Assembly: GCA_963978895.1 (NCBI GenBank)
Contig: OZ022242.1
Location: 34,313,173 to 34,377,172 of the forward strand
Source of the DNA: Erpobdella octoculata
Lineage: Eukaryota > Annelida > Clitellata > Hirudinida > Erpobdellidae
Direction of reading: 5' to 3'
Length of the DNA: 64,000 nt
Position 1 is the stretch's first letter, and each line of letters begins with the position of its first letter. The notes under the pieces were generated by a model. It was not told the origin of the DNA and made no database searches. It saw only the letters and a program-made list of their open reading frames with translations. Below are positions 1-11,999 of the stretch, one piece after another. Position numbers and translations under genes: made by a program.

Positions 1-1690
1 ATGGGGAGGGAGGGGGAAAAACGGAGGAGAGAGGAGTATGTTGTAAGGTAGTCGTGCGAGGAAGAGAATTATTCACGAGTTCCTGGGAAGCTTCAAGGAT
101 GTGACTGCTTTCAAGAGAAGAAATTATCGAACTTCTTCCTAATCAACACTTTGGTATGAAAAATCTGCCAAAGATCGATGTCTCGTGTCTTTGTCGTTGA
201 TTTCTTGCTATTTTATTTTTTTTTTATTTTCTTTCCAAGAAAATTCCCGAAAAGAAATATTGCATAAATATTGTTTGTTTGTAGATTCGCTTTCTCATTT
301 TTTTCTTCTACTTCTTCTAATCGAATAATGATTTATTATCCGTGAAGATTATTTCGGTTTTCGTTATAAAATTGGTTTTAGAGGTGACTTGCTTGTCGCA
401 CTTTCAGCTTTTATCGTCTTCGAACCATCAACATCTCACCAAAATTAAATATGGCTAACCGCGACACTTGGTCGCTTTTCTGTGACCATGACAACACAAC
501 ATGTTCAATTTTTATCACGATGTCTACTATTTCTTTCTATTAAATTCCCTTTTCAGCAAAATGAGCTAGATGTTTTTTTCCGTCAGTTTAATACTGATAA
601 ACTTGTTCCCTAAACAAAATAATTAAATAAGTATTAGTACTTAATCGCTTTAGATTAATTTCAAAAGTCGTGAAGATGTATAGGAAGTTTGTGGAAATTC
701 TCCTGAAAACATTTGTGAGCCTGTCAGCTGTGGCGTCCGAATAACAAAAATTTCAGCATGTTGCTATTTACACGGTAGAATGAGCTGATTGGTGTGAAGA
801 GTTTCTAAGAAAAATTGAAAACAATACGATTTCAGCGTTATTTAACTTTTTGATGTAACTTTACAAAAAGGAAGAGAAATTTTCGAAACTGAACGGCGGG
901 CGATTCTCATTTAAAACATGAAAACAAAAACTCTTATAATAAGTATGAAAGAATAATTTTATGTTAAAATTACATTTATAATGAAATGCAGAAATCATGC
1001 AAAAATAACAAAATAAATAAACTGTTAAAAAACAACTTGAGAATTAATTATATGTTGAATCATGGGGTTGGGTTGACCAATGAGTTGGATCAAATTTGTT
1101 TAACTCATGCGTTGGTTGGGTTGTCTGTTGAAAAAAAATAAAAAACTTCTTTAATTAACAAAAGAAATTTAACTGTGGGTTGGATAAGTCAGTAAATTTA
1201 TTTTTTGAGGTTTGCTTGGGTTGAGAAAATGGTGGGTTAAGTTGGGTCGGTAAAAATGGGCCCATGTCCACCTTAGGAAATAATTTCATAAGAAGATTAA
1301 AAACATATTTACTAAGCATAAAAAATCAATATCATCTCGTTTTATCTTCTGTCTTACAAAAAATAAAACATTTTTAAACGACCTCACGAGCTAAAATAAT
1401 TCAAAAGAAAATAATCTTCAATTGAATTCAAAACATGAGAACCGTCCGAATTGAGTACTTGCATTGTTTCCTCCTCCAACGGATCGATAAAGCGACCGAC
1501 TCACTCGCTTCACAGAGCTAAAACACTCAAAAACCACCAGGTGAAACGAAAACGAATGTCTCGAAAATTACTAAGATCTTTCTTTTTTCTTAAAAAAAAA
1601 TAGCAATTTGATTAGCCACGTATCCAGAGCAACCTGCGTTCATTAATATGAATTCGCTCTTCTTCTTCTTTTAGCGAGCTAATTTCTTTT
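1..1690. other. AT-rich non-coding region
   Basis: No open frame here looks like a protein and no RNA gene is recognised. The only structure is a stretch of degenerate repeated GGGTTGGGTTG-like words at about 1060-1265, entered separately. Exons of a gene reaching in from the left could be missed, because very short exons cannot be recognised without comparison. Confidence 0.6.
1060..1275. repeat. Degenerate GGTTGGGTT-word repeat, possible hAT-like MITE remnant
   Basis: The stretch repeats words such as TTGGGTTG, GTTGGAT and GTTGGGTCGG, and ends in GGGCCCATGTCCACCTTAG. Read on the other strand, that end starts CTAAGGTGGACATGGGCCC, which resembles the short terminal words of many hAT-type non-autonomous elements. 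A similar word pattern (GTTCGAGTTCGG) beside AGATGGGCATC occurs at 29890-30060. The transposon assignment is inference; no target-site duplication was identified. Confidence 0.3.
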
Positions 1691-1979
1691 CCCTAAGTAC
1701 TTCCTATGCAAGATCTTAATTGTTTCTGGCGTAGTGACGATGTAATACCTAAAGAGGCGACCCCGGTCAGGAACGTCATTACCGGAAGGAAATTAATGGC
1801 GCGCTCGAGATGATGAAGGAAGGTGATGTCCGCGCAGCAGAACGCCAGTTCGGACTGAGGATTCAACACGGATGGCTTCCCACCTGGTTGAGTCCGAGGA
1901 TTGTGCTGTCGATGGTGCGAGTCGTTGGACGTCGTTTTATTAGTTGTTGACGAAATCTGTTGGATTTGAAGGACACGTG

Positions 1980-2330
1980 AAGAAGGGGAGGAGAGAGAGG
2001 TGGAGGAATGAGAAGTGGGAAAAAATAAAAGTTGGAGTGTGGGAGAACAACTGCGAGAGTGGATAACAGAGAAAGACAAATAGGAAAAGAAAGAGAGAGA
2101 AAGAGTGAAAATGAAAAAGGAAGAGAGATGGAGAGGGAGAAAGAAAACGGCAGAAACTGGAAAACAGATAAAATAAAAATAGCAGAACAAACCGAGAAAT
2201 AGAACGAGAGAGACAAAGAGAAAGAAAGAGAGAGAAAGAGAGAGAGAAACGAAAGACAGACATAGAAAAACAGAGGAATAAAAAACCAGGAGAGAGAGAA
2301 TTAGAGTAGAGAGTCTCTCGTGGTAGAGGA
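1980..2330. repeat. Purine-rich GA low-complexity tract
   Basis: The plus strand is almost all GA, GAAA and GAGA words. Three overlapping long minus-strand frames here (Ser/Leu/Phe-rich) are composition artefacts of the polypyrimidine complement, not genes. Confidence 0.8.
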
Positions 2331-2537
2331 ACAATGGCATATCAATCGTGTCGATGATGCAACTCCATGAAAGAGTGTGTGTCGTGCACACGCCCACGCA
2401 CTCGTTTCCTATTGCACGTGTGTGCGAGTGCAAATGAGAAAGCGTCGGTGATGTATCGTACAAACCAGCTGAGCGATAGATCGATCAATAAAGGTGGAAT
2501 CCATACAGAGATGCATTGAAATGCATTATGTTTATAT

Positions 2538-2631
<94 letters not shown>
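2538..2631. repeat. (TA)n microsatellite
   Basis: An almost perfect TA dinucleotide run of about 95 bp, one of several long TA tracts in the window. Confidence 0.95.
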
Positions 2632-2633
<2 letters not shown>

Positions 2634-2639
2634 CCAGGG

Positions 2640-3805
2640 GCACTTCACGTGACTGATTCATATGCTCATATCATCATCATCATCATCACCTATTGATAAT
2701 CATTATCATCACCGACGTCCAATTAATTATCATTTTACTCACTCATTAATTTTCTGTCCAATGGTGTAACTTCATGAATACTGACAGGGACATCTAAACA
2801 TATACACACACATATATACACACACAAGTTCATGCACACAGACACGGACATACAAACATCTCGAATTGTTGTAATTGATTATTCTATTAAATTTTTTACC
2901 AAAAAATTCATAGTTATAAAAAAAACTACATCTTAAAAGAAACACATTGTTCATAGACTGGCGGAAACCACGATAGATATAACTAAGCAAATTGATAGTG
3001 ATATACACTCAACCAGATCAAGGCATACACGTAGGCAAACGTAGGTACATAAGTACAGACACAGAGAAAGATAAAGACTAACACTTGGGCAGACACATTG
3101 AGATAAACAGACAACGACACATCGTTTCACTTTGCATGTTCGCTTCAGTTTCGTTTTAAGCCAATTGTAGCGTAACAGCACTTTCCAGGTCTTGAGTTTC
3201 GCATTCCCGACCAAAACAACACATCGCATTCACTTAACTCACATTGTTGTAACCACAGCAACGAAAGTTAACGTAACAATTTACGTACATCCTGTTATTT
3301 TTAAATTCTTCCAATCAGGAAAGGTCATGTTATGAGGTGACCTTCCGTCCGCACAGTAGATTCAATTCAACTTTTTTTTCTCTTCTTATCTCCCTTCTCC
3401 ATCTCTTTTGCGCCGGAAAAAACCGTCGCCGAAGCTCGCTAAATTGATGTTGCTCCTTTGGCCACAATTCCGTTGTTTTTGTTTTACCGTTTTGTTTATT
3501 CGACAAAACAAACATCGGCGTGTCACACTCGCATCTCTCGGATGGCTGACAATGCCCGCCTATCTCTATGGTAACATAAATCGCGCCGTTCCATCCATCA
3601 TCACTTGCGGTGTCAGCGTTGCCGATGAGAATCAACAGTGCCACGCCACGCCATGCCAACCAGCCGGCTTCCATGGGGTTCGACGTCGGCAGACGAAGTG
3701 GATGCTGATTTGTTGCATAACAACAACTGTATGTCGCTAAATAGAGGGAGAGGTGTACAAATGAAAACAAGCCGCCATGATGGATGGCAGACGTCAGAGA
3801 GGCAG

Positions 3806-3840
<35 letters not shown>

Positions 3841-4990
3841 GTGACGGGTTGTGTATGTGCTTGAGTGCATATGTGCGTGAGTATGTGAGTGTGTGATCAT
3901 GCGTGTGAGTATGTGTGTGTATATGTGTGTGTGAGTATGTATGTGTTAGATTGTGTGTGTACGCGATTGTTGGCAGGATGAAAGATGAAGCAATCGTTAA
4001 GGATGCGTGTCATGATATTTTTATATGTAAAAAAGATGTATGAGAAAAAAATTGAAAAGTAGATTAGTGCAAATCTCGTCTGTACATAATGTAGACATCT
4101 CGTTGTAATTGGTGTGCAGTTAATTGTAAAAGTGTCTTTTGTAATGTTAAAAAAAAGAGAGTATAGAATCGAATTGCGTTTGTACTGAAGAATTACTTTT
4201 TGAGATCTCATTTAGAAATGACATTTCGACGGTTAAAAACCTCCATTCGAATGTCATTAAAAATCACATTTGACACGGAGAACGTCACGGCACTTTTCCG
4301 GCTTCGTACTGGAAAATTGAGGGAAGCAAAAATGAGTTTTATTTGATTTTTTTAAATTCAAAAATTAGCCCTATCAGTTGAAGGAGCAGGTGCACCAGGA
4401 ATGTGGGCGGAGTTATGTATGAAAGGTTTTATTTTTGATATTACGAAAAAAAATAAGATAATTTATTGCAATAAACCGCTTTTAAATAAAAAAAAGTGTT
4501 TTTTGTTTATAATTTATCGGGTTTTTATTATTAAATTGCTCCTCTTTTTTGTGACATTTTTTCAAAAACCATAAAACAATTCTTTAAGGATTTTGTTTTA
4601 AAAATCGTGTACTGATCTAGGCCGTAAATCTCGCCTAAGGTCCAATGAAGAAAACATGCCGTACACTCTTCTCAGCGCCTCCCTCTCTCCATCTTCACTT
4701 TCTCCTCTCCATCCTTTCCCCCTCCCTTTTTTCCCTCAATTGCCTCCTCCGTCACACCAACGTTCAAACAGGAATTAAAGCGATTCATCATCTTTTTTTT
4801 CGTTTTAATTAACCTCATTTCGTATGCAACCGGCGAGCCGTAGCTGCTTTCATCCAGTCGTGCGCTATGGTGTGGCTGAGAGGCTGAATCTGTCTTTTTC
4901 CCAACGACTCTTCCCAATCGTCCACAACAGTTTGGCTTCCCTCTGTACGTCCGATTGTACCTGCTGGTACTTTCACCCACCCGGTCGTGC
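2640..4990. other. Non-coding interval with simple repeats
   Basis: The interval holds a GAT trinucleotide run at about 3806-3840, followed by TGTG/TATG-rich sequence to about 3960. The frames at 3330-3770 (minus) and 3408-3740 (plus) overlap on opposite strands, match no family I recognise and lack gene-like features. I see no RNA gene. Confidence 0.6.
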
Positions 4991-4995
4991 ACACG

Positions 4996-5598
4996 ATGTA
5001 CTGACAGGAGAGAGAGTACGCAGGATGTACTGACAGGAGAGAATACGCAGGATGTACTGACAGGAGAGAATAAGCAGGATGTACTGACAAGAGAGAATAT
5101 GCAGGATGTACTGACAGGAGAGAGTACGCATGTACTGACAGGAGAGAATACGCAGGATGTACTGACAGGAGAGAATACGCAGGATGTACTGACAAGAGAG
5201 AATACGCAGGATGTACTGACAGGAGAGAATACGCAGGATGTACTGACAGGAGAGAGAATACGCAGGATGTACTGACAGGAGAGAATACGCAGGATGTACT
5301 GACAGGAGAGAGAATACGCAGGATGTACTGACAGGAGAGAGAATACGCAGGATGTACTGACAGGAGAGAATACGCAGGATGTACTGACAGGAGAGAATAA
5401 GCAGGATGTACTGACAAGAGAGAATACGCAGGATGTACTGACAGGAGAGAATACGCAGGATGTACTGACAGGAGAGAGAATACGCAGGATGTACTGACAG
5501 GAGAGAATACGCAGGATGTACTGACAGGAGAGAGAATACGCAGGATGTACTGACAGGAGAGAGAATACGCAGGATGTACTGACAGGAGAGAGTACGCT
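4996..5598. repeat. 27-bp minisatellite, 22 copies
   Basis: Twenty-two tandem copies of a unit reading GATGTACTGACAGGAGAG followed by AATACGCAG. Most units are 27 bp. About a third carry an extra AG giving 29 bp, and one is shortened. A few have AAGAG for AGGAG or AAGCAG for ACGCAG. Because 27 is divisible by three, long open frames appear on both strands; they are repeat artefacts. Confidence 0.97.
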
Positions 5599-5599
5599 C

Positions 5600-6780
5600 G
5601 ACTAATTTCTGTTCCAATTCTACGGCGCTTGTCGCGGCGCATTAGGAAGAATGCACGTATCCTTGCGCTCGGCGGCGGCATGTAATGCACCGGTGCATTA
5701 GTAAACTCGGAACTTCCTGCGTGTAGCCTCCTCGTTAATGCATCATCACTGGGAATCAGCGGTTGAATGGAGGTTTCATCTTGCCAGCTCTGTTTCGACC
5801 TCTTCCCTCTCATCAAGGATGCTTATATGATGGCATCAATTCCAGCGTAAGGTCATCAGATTCTTTTTTTTTGCCATCTTCTGTTTTTACTGGCTCGTAA
5901 AACGATAGAGAAAAAAGATAGACACGTGGAAAAGGAGCAAATTACAAAGAGAGACGAAGAGAGACACACACAGAGATATGCAGAAAAAGAAAGAGAAAGG
6001 GAGAGAGAGAGAGAAAGAGAGAAAGAAAGAAAGAGAAAGAGAATGCTACCAGCAACTCCGCAATTTTCTCCGACCTGGCCAACGAAGAGTCGTTAGGACT
6101 AATCTGACAAATTTTCATCTCACAAGTTCTCAAGCGATTCGCAAGAGGGTCGCTTGACTGGTGGAGATAGATTGAGTGCTGGAGAGGACGAATGAAAACA
6201 ATTTGTGCTTCCACAAATGCTGGTATTTATTTCAGCGTGTGAAGGAGAAAATTGCAGCTGGAGACGGGCAGAGAAAGAGGAGCAAACACGAAGAAAGAGT
6301 GAGATACAGAAAAACATTTTAGACAGATAGAAATAGCAAAAAATATAGCAGAAAATACACAGAGAATGACAAAAACTGTAAAAAAAAGGCGAACCGAGAA
6401 AGATTTTATCATTGCGAAGTGTCGATGAATTTTTGATGGGCAGAAGTGTTCCACGCTCATTTATACCATTGATAATATAACCATTTCTACCAATTTCATA
6501 TTTACAAAAAAATTATAAGAAGTAATATCTTAATGGCAACTCAAAATTTTTCTCTAAAGGCTGTTGAATCATTTAATTGCAGTCGCATCAGCTTGGAGCC
6601 ACAACAAGTAATTTGGCCATGTTGTGAAAAATACAAGGGTGCCAAAAAACTGACTCATTTTGTGAAGGAGTGGTAATAACATGAACTTTGTTATTCTTAC
6701 ATAAGTTAAATCTTTAATCAACAGTCACAATAACTTGAATTATGATTCTAAACGTCACATATTTGAAGATTATTATTTAC
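5600..6780. other. Non-coding interval
   Basis: A GA-rich stretch lies at about 5985-6045. Otherwise this is AT-rich sequence. The open frames here are low-complexity or short and match nothing known to me. Confidence 0.55.
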
Positions 6781-7550
6781 TAGATATAGCCCGTCATAAA
6801 TGACGGATTTTTTTAAATTTTGTAAATTATTTTTCGATTGTACCGTCACCCATGGAACCCTGCATAATAACTATGCAGGTTCCATATGCCACCTCTTTTG
6901 ATTTTTAGGACTAACAGTGTACAATTGCGTAATAACTTTTATAACACGCCTGTGCGCACTAATTTTAGCTGCTGAGTATACTGACCAGAGCGGCCGCCGC
7001 GTTATGTGAAATTGTTAAGATACAGACATAGATTTTGCCCGTTCCAAGGACGGATGTTTTAAAAATACGATGTACTTTGAGTACATTTTATAAAAAATTG
7101 TCAACAAAAACAAACTGACATTTGATAACCATAAACTTTTTTTTTAAATATAAGCAAATTTAATGAAATTTTTTATTGTGTTTACATTTTCAATTTACTA
7201 ACGTATTTCATATAAATTCAAAGGATGTGAAAATTAAAGAGTGCAATAATTAGTTAATAAACAATTTCAGTATACACGACATTTCTTGTGAATTGACGGC
7301 CATCGTTGAGAAGTGGTCCTTGCTTCTGAGATTTGTTTAAATTTCATTATATAATATTTTTCGATTGCAGCACCACTTCTTTTGATCTCTAGGACTGAAA
7401 GTGTATATAGGAACAATTGCATAATAATTTTTATTACACGCATGCGCGCAATAAATTCTTACGTGCACATCCATAACGTCTATACGACTAATTACGTAAG
7501 CGTGACAGAATCAGTGAGTGAGTGACGTGGGCTACTATAATATAGATGCT
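6780..7550. mobile_element. Non-autonomous DNA element, two related copies
   Basis: The left edge reads TAGATATAGCCCGTC. The right edge reads GACGTGGGCTACTATAATATAG, whose reverse complement starts CTATATTATAGTAGCCCACGTC. This gives an imperfect terminal inverted repeat around TATAG..GCCC..CGTC. A GTGAGTGAGTGACG motif sits just inside the right end. Two related internal segments, each with CTCTTTTGAT, AGGACT and GTGCGCA or GCGCGCAATA words, lie at about 6890-6960 and 7375-7455, so one copy may sit beside or inside another. There is no coding capacity. The superfamily is not identified. Confidence 0.5.
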
Positions 7551-8035
7551 TCTCCAACTAAAAAGCCAACAGACAACTAACTATTTGGACAACATAACAA
7601 TACGAGCAAAAAAAATTAAAATGATTTTTCAGTAAATAAATTATCTAATTAACTTCAACTTGCTTTTGCGAGCCAGTCTCAAGACTGGATAAAACTCGAG
7701 GGAATTAAAAAAAGAGTTAAACTATGATCCGACATAGGCAGTATACTTCGGTATTTCATACAGCTATTTGAGTCTATTTAACAAATATTTGAGTCTTTAA
7801 ACACCTGTTGTAAAGGATGATAAACTATAATAAAGAAATCTAATAAAAATGCGGCTAAAATTTAATTTGTTCTTATTCCAACGAAGAATTGGTAACATAT
7901 GCACCGGCGTATAACAACTCCGTAAACACCAAGTAGGTTATATTAATATTGAATTGTTAATAATAATTTTATTGAAAATATCGATAAGATTAATAATAAT
8001 AATAAACTGAAAAACTTTGGTTATAAAAGCATTGA

Positions 8036-9295
8036 TTACTCTATCACCAGGTTTTTATTGTTTCTGTGAGCAGTCCTTCGCTTGGTCCACTGTTTGAAAC
8101 CTTCTTTGAGTTGATGTGTTTTTTGCCATTTCGTCATCTCCGTCTCTTCGTTTATCGGTACTAACATTGGGTCCGGCATGGAGAATACATTTCTTAAAAA
8201 TGGATTCTCTTTAAGTTGACAGTTAATTCCAGACCCAAAAACTTTGCAGAAGCTGTTGTATCTTTTCAAGGATGTCCACGAATCTATTGACAAGTTCGCG
8301 TGTTCGCTTATCTTAATGTCAAAAGCTGTAAACTCCCAAGACTCAACCATCTTGTGGACCTCTCTGAAGTGTGATCTTTGATTGCGTTTGTCTGTTTTAG
8401 CTCGATACTTGTTACTTTCAGTTATTAAAGATTCAATAGATTTTAACAAAATGTCGTAATTCAAGTTATCAACGTTATCGTCATCCACAGCAAGCTCAAA
8501 CATCAGAGCCACGGTTTCTCCAGCTATTATTCTAAGCTCCATGTCATTGCTCTTCAGCATTGAATAAAATAAGGGAAGGTAAATATTGACATATTTAGTC
8601 TGTGTATTCTGGGGAAGAATGGTGAACAATAAGTTCCATGCCGTTAGAGCACTTCTGTGGAGCATTGAAACAGGCGTCCATTCGGTTACTTTGGACTGAC
8701 TGTCACTTTCATGGTTGAATGAGTTCTTGAAGAAATCTTCCATAGAAAGCATGAGTTCGTTGAGCTCCTTTGGATTTTCAGTGCCGATGAAAGCAATGAG
8801 GCCAAGGGCTTCCAAACATTCGCACCTGGTAACGATGCTTGCCGATGGGTCAGCTACAGTAGTTTTGAGTAACGGTGCGAAACTTGCGTACAGTACTTCG
8901 TTATCACCCGATCCAGCCACCTGTAAACCAAGACGGCACAGACACTTAAGTGCTCTTTCTTGTTCTTCTCCACGCCAACGTTTTATGCACTTTTCTAGTC
9001 CGTCGGTCAGTGTCGCAATGTTCTCGGAAAGGAAATCGCAAGAGAAGTTAGCACCCAGTTCACATTCTAGTCGCTTCAAACTTCCAATTCTTTTCTTTGA
9101 GGTTTTATGATTGATATCTTCAACGCTATCTAAAATATTTTTCTTCCAATTATCCATTTTGGCTTCTTCTGTTTCCAGCTTGTTGTTTAAGCGGTTCTTA
9201 TAGCAGTCTGAATAATCGTCGTCGGAATACTCGTCTTCAGCATGTAAATTCTTATGTGAATTCTTTTTTTGGTATTTCTGTTTTGATTTTGACAT
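8036..9295 (-). CDS. IFRD1: Interferon-related developmental regulator (IFRD1/IFRD2 family)
   Basis: The 419-residue protein aligns by eye with the IFRD family, which are nuclear co-regulators with HEAT/ARM-like helices that work with HDAC-containing repressor complexes. Seen: a lysine-rich and acidic N-terminus (residues 1-45); the helical IFRD domain from about 50 to 320, with segments such as RALKCLCRLGLQVAGSG, TRCECLEALGLIAFIGTE and ALTAWNLLFTILP; and the C-terminal IFRD region, with RSHFREVHKMVESWE and FLRNVFSMPDPM, then a basic tail. Length is close to vertebrate IFRD1 (about 450). The gene is one uninterrupted exon, unlike the multi-exon genes elsewhere in the window, so it is either naturally intronless or a retrocopy. 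A minus-strand AATAAA lies about 60 bp past the stop. IFRD1 and IFRD2 are one gene in most invertebrates, so the symbol is approximate. Confidence 0.9.
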   Translation of the reverse strand: MSKSKQKYQKKNSHKNLHAEDEYSDDDYSDCYKNRLNNKLETEEAKMDNWKKNILDSVEDINHKTSKKRIGSLKRLECELGANFSCDFLSENIATLTDGLEKCIKRWRGEEQERALKCLCRLGLQVAGSGDNEVLYASFAPLLKTTVADPSASIVTRCECLEALGLIAFIGTENPKELNELMLSMEDFFKNSFNHESDSQSKVTEWTPVSMLHRSALTAWNLLFTILPQNTQTKYVNIYLPLFYSMLKSNDMELRIIAGETVALMFELAVDDDNVDNLNYDILLKSIESLITESNKYRAKTDKRNQRSHFREVHKMVESWEFTAFDIKISEHANLSIDSWTSLKRYNSFCKVFGSGINCQLKENPFLRNVFSMPDPMLVPINEETEMTKWQKTHQLKEGFKQWTKRRTAHRNNKNLVIE

Positions 9296-9429
9296 TATTT
9301 ATACTTTCAACTGTTAAAGCTTTTAATATTAAGAAGTGATAACCACTTTTTTAAAAGACAAAATCTGTTTGTCTAACTTAGGTTTATATGTATCCAAACA
9401 GATGCTGAAATCGTTATGGGAGAAATGGT

Positions 9430-9430
9430 T

Positions 9431-9464
<34 letters not shown>

Positions 9465-9512
9465 TATATATACATATATATACATATATATATATATATG
9501 TATATACATATC
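9430..9512. repeat. (TA)n-rich tract left of the Helitron-like element
   Basis: TATATA sequence with occasional G or C interruptions. Together with the TA tract at 11637-11930 it brackets the Helitron-like element, consistent with insertion into one pre-existing TA array. Confidence 0.9.
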
Positions 9513-9853
9513 TTATATATAAAAACGAAATGTTTGTTTGTTTGTTTGTTTGTTTGTTTGTGTGTTCGGACATAAAATGTAAACGGCCGAACAGATTTAA
9601 TTGAAATTTGGCACACTTATGTATCTTATTCATGCGGTGGTTCCTGTAAAATTTTAAATAAATTGGTTCTTCCGTTGATGTTTTATGGACAAAAAACGTT
9701 TTGGTCAGCGGTAGTAAGTTGGAGTAAATTTTTTTTCTACAAAATAAAAATAAATTAATTTATAGTTAAATTATACAAAATATTTTTAATTTTTTTTCTT
9801 AAGTTTTAAAGGTTTTAAATATAAATATTAAATTAAATAAATATGTGTGTTGT

Positions 9854-10084
9854 TTAGTGCCGCCCATAGATATCTATGGTGAAGCCGGATACCTTTGTTT
9901 TTATTTCATAGAGCTCATTGAGGCTCATTCTTTTCCGAACCTCCGATACGACAGCTCTGCTATCGGTAAACTTTATATTTGATTTTAGCAACTTATTTTT
10001 TAAATCTAGATAACTTTGGATTTCAGGACTAATCAATAAATTGCAGGTGGAATTTCTTCTATTTAGAGATATTTTGTGCTTCAC
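9854..10084 (-). CDS. Unidentified 76-codon open frame inside the Helitron-like element
   Basis: The frame has a normal, non-repetitive amino-acid composition, with segments such as SPEIQSYLDLKNKLLKSNIK and FTDSRAVVSEVRKRMSL. That is unusual in this AT-rich sequence. It opens with GTG, not ATG. I do not recognise the family. Helitrons often carry captured host gene pieces, so a captured exon is one possibility; chance is another. Confidence 0.25.
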   Translation of the reverse strand: MKHKISLNRRNSTCNLLISPEIQSYLDLKNKLLKSNIKFTDSRAVVSEVRKRMSLNELYEIKTKVSGFTIDIYGRH

Positions 10085-11399
10085 AAAAAGAGTTCCAGAC
10101 TTAAATTAAAATTAAATCAAATTAGAAATTCATTGTTCATATCTCCCATTCAATAGTAAGTGGCAAAGCTTTGGTAATTTGTTTTTAGTTTTTAAAATCA
10201 TGATTTACTGTGTATCTTTCAATTTGTTTCGTTTGTTGCATTGCACGTGTTTAATTATGTTATATTATTATTAATTATTATAAGAATATCATTATGCTCT
10301 AACATTTTGTGTTTTACAAAAAGGAGTTGCAGATTGGAAAAATAAATTTAAATTCATTGTTCATATATATCGTTCAAGGCTTCTGACTTCAATTGTTCCT
10401 TATCTAATATTGTTGAGCGACGCGCTTGCTATCAGCCTATCGGTAAATGAGAATTTTTTTTGGGCAGGTAAGTTTTTTTTTATGTGATGGCATTACAACC
10501 ATTATTATTCACGAGTAGTTATGACTATAAGATTATGAATTAATTTATCGGTCTTATTTTATTTTTTACTTTTCAGAGGAAATTAGAAAATTACATTTTA
10601 AAGAAAATCTTACATGCAACACCAATTTATTGTAAAAGTTTCACTGATATATGAGGTGCATGAAATTTGAAAGAAATGAAAGCAAGTGCAGTATTTTTGT
10701 GTTTCAACAAAATCATGAACAAAGTTCTCAAGCCAGCCTATCAATCTGCTGCTGTTTTGTTCAATTTATAATTGCATCATTTGCTAAATAAAAGTGGTAC
10801 TCTTCGATTGTTCCAAATTGATGATCTCAGAAAACTCTCGGAAAATTCATTAAGTTAATGCTTTGAAGGTTTTTAATATTATTATTACTTCATGTTTTAT
10901 TTCAATCTGTGTTTTATATCACATTTTTCAAAGCCACGGGTCAACATTTATTAACATGCCACATGTAGCGTTATATGCTTTCTGTAGACATGACACTTAA
11001 AAACTAAGAACAACTCAAAAACTAAGACTAGCGATTTTTCGAAAAGCAGCTTTTGAACAGTGTGTGATAAATCTATTGTAAGCATTTATAATCTTACAAG
11101 TATTTAAAATAAATATAACCTGTTGAGATATATGAGCGGATTTTAACATTATTGCAGCCGTTAACTAATAAATTCTTTTTTTTTCAGCTTCAGTCAATCA
11201 TAATAAGCCTTTGCAGAAGATCACACTTGCAGAGTGGAACCAATACATTAAAGAACACTAATTAAAATTGAGGAAGTTCAGACGTAACTAAACGAGCAAA
11301 CCAAACAACAAAGTGTTAACGAGAGAAAAGATCAATTTTGATGACTGTGCACAGCATTCCGCTACAGCCCATCTAAGCCACATTGGGAAGGCTCTAAAA

Positions 11400-11600
11400 T
11401 TTAATGGAGGAACAGAAGAGCGAAAAGAAGAGCAAGCTGGAGCGGTAAAGCGTAAAAGCAACCGGGATCGGGAAAAGTAAAAGAGACCGGGGCCGGAAAA
11501 GCGACCGTGAGCAGAAATGCGACCAGGAGTGAGAAAGCGACATGGAACGGGAAAGCAAGCGGTTAAGGAAACGGGAGCCAGAGAGAAAACGATAAAAAGC
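11400..11600. repeat. GGGAAAGCGACC-type minisatellite in the Helitron-like 3' region
   Basis: Degenerate units of roughly 12-18 bp built from GGGAAAAG, GCGACC and GGGAGC-like words. The same words, on the opposite strand, build 16045-16300, and a short version lies at 53945-54035. They mark three members of one element family. Confidence 0.75.
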
Positions 11601-11636
11601 CTTTAAAATCCCCGGGCAACGCCGGGTAACCCAGCT

Positions 11637-11655
11637 AGTATATGTATATATATAC

Positions 11656-11719
<64 letters not shown>

Positions 11720-11779
11720 TTATAAATATATATATATTTATTTATTTATTTATATATATGTTTATATACATATATACAG

Positions 11780-11830
<51 letters not shown>

Positions 11831-11841
11831 CATATATACAG

Positions 11842-11930
<89 letters not shown>
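11637..11930. repeat. (TA)n microsatellite with TTTA interruptions
   Basis: About 290 bp of TA repeats with a few ATTTATTT and CATATACAGATT interruptions. One 40-bp block (ATATACAGATTTATATA) occurs twice, at about 11773 and 11835. Confidence 0.95.
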
Positions 11931-11999
11931 TTGGTGGGGCGGCCAAGCAAAGCGGATGACCTACCACTTGACCTTAGGAACCATAAGGCGCTATCTTGC

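Larger units (their letters stand above)
9505..11639 (+). mobile_element. Helitron-like (Helentron/HINE type) non-autonomous element
   Basis: The left part reads TATATATAAAAACGAAATG, then five TTTG-type words, then CGGACATAAAATG and TGAAATTTGGCAC. This arrangement is typical of the 5' end of Helitron-like elements in invertebrates. The right end has CCCGG-GCAACG-CCGGG, a hairpin with a 5-bp stem, followed by AACCCAGCTAGTA; this hairpin plus CTAGT end is the family hallmark. Just before it lies a degenerate GGGAAAGCGACC(GGGA) array at about 11420-11595. No Rep/helicase gene is present, so the copy is non-autonomous. The interior has an internal duplication (see finding) and a short open frame on the minus strand. 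Confidence 0.7.

Noticed and set aside
1693..2463. Minus-strand frame of 256 codons
   Set aside because: Ser/Leu/Phe-rich product of a polypyrimidine tract, open in several overlapping frames at once.
4996..5598. Possible CRISPR array
   Set aside because: The units are contiguous with no unique spacers, and the sequence is eukaryotic nuclear DNA.
4815..5816. Long minus-strand open frame (333 codons) across the minisatellite
   Set aside because: It exists only because the 27-bp unit is divisible by three. The translation is a monotonous repeat of HPAYSLLSV/CQYILRILS with no flanking protein-like sequence.
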